A stretch of DNA of 8,122 nt from Fen-1362 sp964597035. GTDB taxonomy: Bacteria; Planctomycetota; Phycisphaerae; Sedimentisphaerales; Anaerobacaceae. This document shows, piece after piece, positions 7,001-8,122 of the stretch (position 1 is its first letter; every line of letters starts with the position of its first letter). Under the pieces are notes generated by a model. The model had not been told where the DNA came from. It ran no database searches and worked only from the letters and a program-made list of their open reading frames with translations. Location: NCBI GenBank assembly GCA_964597035.1, contig CAZQWM010000067.1, positions 1 through 8,122 on the forward strand, read 5' to 3'. A program made the position numbers and the translations under genes.

Positions 7001-7180
7001 GGTGACATTGAGGTCATAACGTATTACTGGCTCAGTACCGACTGCAGCATATACAGCGACTGTGAACGCAGCGACTTCGAGCCGGATGGCGACGTTGACT
7101 CGTTCGACTTCAGCAATTTTGCTCAACAGTGGATGTGGTGTAACGACCCTGAGGACACGGGTTGCACGCCAAACTGGTAA
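4094..7180 (+). CDS. Second secreted multimodular GH10 endo-1,4-beta-xylanase, paralogue of the preceding gene
   Basis: The protein has 1028 residues. Signal peptide 1-37 (probable cleavage after VKA), then the same N-terminal segment and GH10 barrel: RGHTLVWE, WDVDNEML with acid/base Glu203, YMNEYSG, GIQAH, IATEFD with nucleophile Glu303, IMWGYDENAVWR. The RGFHGTYEITLS domain follows. Two FN3 units start near 434 and 534, the unrecognised module covers about 634-842, a third FN3 about 845-940, and the dockerin-like tail has loops at 960 and 994, ending CNDPEDTGCTPNW. It has one FN3 fewer than its neighbour. The catalytic domain is about 60% identical to the neighbour by eye, with differences in the loop after the last barrel strand, so the two may prefer different xylans or product lengths. 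It has its own promoter copy, and a strong terminator follows 33 bases after the stop. Both catalytic residues are intact, so I expect it to be active and extracellular. Confidence 0.93.
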   Translation: MSYQAHNPGRFFAATTKTISFAILLLFLLSSWTAVKADWESDANARIEANRKRDAQITVWDTDNGPVPDVNVTIQQVKHHFGFGTCLAHGLITNTDHQNFVLDHFEWAVCENETKWSSNESTRDVWTFSQADYIADWCADNDIVLRGHTLVWETGSQTPGWVSGLECETYPTPCEMLEEIDERIDYTVGRYAGQIVQWDVDNEMLSGNMFDCLGEEGRAHFFNRGNSVDPNCGFYMNEYSGNSFGGYDGWTYANRASGLISLGGAVEGLGIQAHVGSPFRPEDYYNDVLEPLATLGLPIIATEFDTDAGTITQAATDLENLYRICFSHSNVEGIIMWGYDENAVWRGSGIVNTSTWVLNQAGERYVDLLEEWTTSDSNMTDSSGNATFRGFHGTYEITLSAPDVNTEVHTIELEPGSGTQTFILETNFPPTTPDLNAPEPDPMTWASAPSATGPTSIIMTATTATDDNPPILYYFECTTDGDANSGWQENPTYEATGLDPSMSYPFRVKARDSAAAQNETGWSSTISATTDPPDLTPPNPDPMTWASVPTLYTANSITMTATTAIDDVTPPVEYYFQCTTDGTADSGWQSSPTYLATGLDYLTPYTFRVKARDSAPALNETGWSNIASETSGPQPTDIEILGSWATGTMHTQEAGTSRALIFIAHSEDDTAITLNSVTYGNQPMTKVIEEVVGTSYRAYAAAFILDEDGIAAASGSTFVPTWSTTPDDADYSSVFLANVDQTEPIGDSDTNSNASSTPTTITTDPLSTNEGDMVIVAATCGNVSNYTLNNGFTEAAEIDMSSSTGSSGYKSATGADETPSVTNSNLNRQVIIGFVVQSMPSIVDYPPAAPTGLDATAGDEMVSLDWNDNNEPDMNGYNVYRSTDEGGPYTDPPLNSSLLSSSDYIDDTVTNEITYYYVVTAVDANNNESADSNEDWATPTSGDPQNCPEVQLGGYRLASDFNFDCYVDYGDIEVITYYWLSTDCSIYSDCERSDFEPDGDVDSFDFSNFAQQWMWCNDPEDTGCTPNW
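5993..6625 (+). other. Unrecognised beta-rich module (copy in second GH10 protein)
   Basis: Residues about 634-844. It is colinear with 2721-3356: SVTYGNQPMT, YRAYAAAFILDEDG, GDMVI, NGFTEAAE and NRQVIIGFVVQSMP are kept, while the Ser/Thr/Asn-rich stretch around 6330-6380 varies. Conservation of the hydrophobic core with a variable loop suggests a real folded domain rather than a linker. Confidence 0.6.
6792..6990 (+). repeat. 199-bp block identical to 3523-3721
   Basis: This is the second copy of the identical block covering the end of the last FN3, the linker and the first calcium loop of the tail. After 6990 scattered synonymous and missense changes reappear (for example the codon at 6989-6991 is TAT against TAC in the first copy). 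Confidence 0.9.
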
Positions 7181-7213
7181 GGTAGTGCGGCAACATACTC
7201 AACGATTAGCCAG

Positions 7214-7248
7214 GCAGTGGGCGCTTGAAAGCGCCCACTGCTTTAATT
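7214..7248 (+). terminator. Intrinsic terminator after the second GH10 gene
   Basis: GCAGTGGGCGCT (7214-7225) pairs perfectly with AGCGCCCACTGC (7230-7241) around a TGAA loop, followed by TTTAATT. The 12-bp GC-rich stem starts 33 bases after the stop codon. The T-run is short and broken, so some read-through into the GH30 gene is possible. Confidence 0.8.
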
Positions 7249-7267
7249 GGCGTTGCGTATAAAGTTT

Positions 7268-7272
7268 AGGGG
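7268..7272 (+). promoter_or_regulatory. Ribosome binding site of the GH30 gene
   Basis: AGGGG lies 8 bases before ATG 7281. A second purine-rich stretch, GAAGGAG (7274-7280), directly touches the ATG and is too close to serve it. An in-frame GTG at 7272 has no suitable site upstream, so 7281 is preferred. Confidence 0.6.
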
Positions 7273-7280
7273 TGAAGGAG

Positions 7281-8122
7281 ATGAAGAGATCCGCACAGAA
7301 GGTCCAAATTAATTTGGGGTGTTTTCCACTGCGAAAAGCAACACTAACAACCGCCGCAATAGTGTTAATGTGCCTTTCTTTTACGCAGACTGGAATTGCT
7401 GCAACCGTGAACATCGACTTAAACGCCACAAATCAGACTATCAGGGGCTTTGGTGGTATGAATTTTCCCAGATGGATTGGCACTTTAACTGATGCCCAGG
7501 TTGATACGGCTTTTGGCAACGGTCCCGGACAGATCGGCCTTACAATTATGCGTATCGATGTTCCATATGACAGCGGCAGCTGGAGCGGCCAAGTTGCTGC
7601 TGCACAAAGAGCTATAAACAACCACGGGGCGATTGTGTTCGCAACACCCTGGACGCCTCCGCCATCTATGAAAACTAACAACAATCCAGTACAGGGTGAA
7701 CTTAAGACCGATTCGTATGATGATTTTGCAAATTATTTAAGTGATTTTGTTAATTATATGTCGTCAAATGGAGCACCGCTATATGCTGTTTCTGTTCAGA
7801 ACGAACCTGATTATTTGCCGACTTACGAATCGTGTGGTTACAGTGCATCACAAATGCTAACTTTCCTAAATAATAATGCATCAGTAATTCCAACCAGGGT
7901 ACTTGCTCCTGAAACAGTTCATTACAAATCAGATTATGTGGACGCTGTAGCTTCTTCATCTGAGTGTGACATCATAGGCGTCCATCTTTACGGAGGAAGT
8001 ATTACTTACTACTCAGGAAAAGAATATTGGCAGACCGAGCATTTTACAAGTAGTGATGTTAGTGGAAACTTATGGCCGGATGCTTTGGAGGTAGGCACAG
8101 AGATTCATGATTGTATGACTGC
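7281..8122 (+). CDS. GH30 (subfamily 8-like) glucuronoxylan endo-1,4-beta-xylanase, N-terminal part (3' end outside the window)
   Basis: The frame is open to the window edge, with 280 complete codons. Residues 1-40 form a signal peptide with an unusually long basic region and a hydrophobic stretch about 20-34; likely cleavage is after GIA. The mature start, IDLNATNQTIRGFGGMNFP, is the characteristic GH30 opening. Further landmarks are LTIMRIDVP, IVFATPWTPPPSMK, SVQNEPDY with acid/base Glu175, RVLAPETVHY, IIGVHLYGG, WQTEHF with nucleophile Glu253, and LWPDALEVGTEIHDCM. The order and wording follow the bacterial XynC type, which cuts xylan near methylglucuronate branches. The arginine loop that reads the glucuronate lies beyond the window, so the appendage-dependent specificity is inferred. 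Spacing between the catalytic residues (78) is shorter than the roughly 90 I recall for XynC, suggesting trimmed loops. Whether it carries FN3 or dockerin-like modules cannot be seen. It sits 100 bases after the second xylanase, behind a terminator. Confidence 0.9.
   Translation, partial: MKRSAQKVQINLGCFPLRKATLTTAAIVLMCLSFTQTGIAATVNIDLNATNQTIRGFGGMNFPRWIGTLTDAQVDTAFGNGPGQIGLTIMRIDVPYDSGSWSGQVAAAQRAINNHGAIVFATPWTPPPSMKTNNNPVQGELKTDSYDDFANYLSDFVNYMSSNGAPLYAVSVQNEPDYLPTYESCGYSASQMLTFLNNNASVIPTRVLAPETVHYKSDYVDAVASSSECDIIGVHLYGGSITYYSGKEYWQTEHFTSSDVSGNLWPDALEVGTEIHDCMT

Larger units (their letters stand above)
338..7180 (+). repeat. Tandem segmental duplication of intergenic region plus GH10 gene
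   Basis: Unit A (338-3911) and unit B (3912-7180) align end to end: post-stop region, promoter, leader, signal peptide, GH10, FN3 repeats, unknown module, last FN3 and tail. The intergenic parts have nearly equal lengths (178 and 182 bases). They share GAAAAGCTTGAATT-like promoter sequence, ATCCACAGC, and TTTTTGAGGGT before the ATG. Identity is patchy: 47 identical bases at 630-676/4205-4251 just after the signal peptide, and the 199-bp block near the 3' end, against strongly diverged catalytic regions. The repeat boundary falls in the similar tails of successive genes, which suggests unequal crossing over there. Confidence 0.8.

Noticed and set aside
7258..7263. TATAAA as -10 box for the GH30 gene
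   Set aside because: No -35 hexamer occurs at 16-18 bases upstream (that position is in the terminator stem), and the start would fall next to the ribosome binding site.

Overview
The window looks like part of a xylan-degradation locus from a heterotrophic bacterium, most likely of the Planctomycetota (Phycisphaerae/Sedimentisphaerales type). This is an inference. It rests on the secreted multimodular enzymes and on a C-terminal dockerin-like tail with an ending of the form W-x-x-CNDPEDxxCxxNW, a style I associate with that group. All genes lie on the + strand, and base composition looks even.

Layout. (1) Positions 2-337 hold the 3' end of a secreted protein; only a short linker and the two-loop dockerin-like tail are visible. 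(2) Positions 338-515 are an intergenic region with a sigma70-like promoter, an inverted repeat and a Shine-Dalgarno site. (3) Positions 516-3911 encode a 1131-residue GH10 endo-xylanase with signal peptide, plant-like GH10 core, three tandem FN3 repeats, an unrecognised beta-rich module of about 210 residues, a fourth FN3 and the dockerin-like tail. (4) Positions 3912-4093 are a second copy of the intergenic region with the same promoter spacing but different hairpins. (5) Positions 4094-7180 encode a 1028-residue paralogue of gene 3 with one FN3 fewer. (6) Positions 7181-7280 hold a strong intrinsic terminator and the ribosome binding site of the next gene. (7) From 7281 to the window end runs the 5' part of a GH30 subfamily 8-like glucuronoxylanase with both catalytic glutamates visible.

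How the genes fit together. The two GH10 enzymes would cut the xylan backbone, and the GH30 enzyme would cut next to methylglucuronate side groups, so the set is suited to glucuronoxylan. The shared tail on three consecutive proteins suggests a common destination, such as a scaffold or the cell surface. The GH10 genes form a tandem duplication that includes the upstream control region. Their catalytic domains have diverged to roughly 60% identity by eye, while parts of their 3' ends are identical at the nucleotide level. This suggests diversification of the enzyme with homogenisation of the tail.

The most noteworthy points are the uncharacterised module between the FN3 domains, the six-cysteine dockerin-like tail, the divergence of the active-site loop between the two xylanases, and the duplicated promoter whose hairpins have changed.
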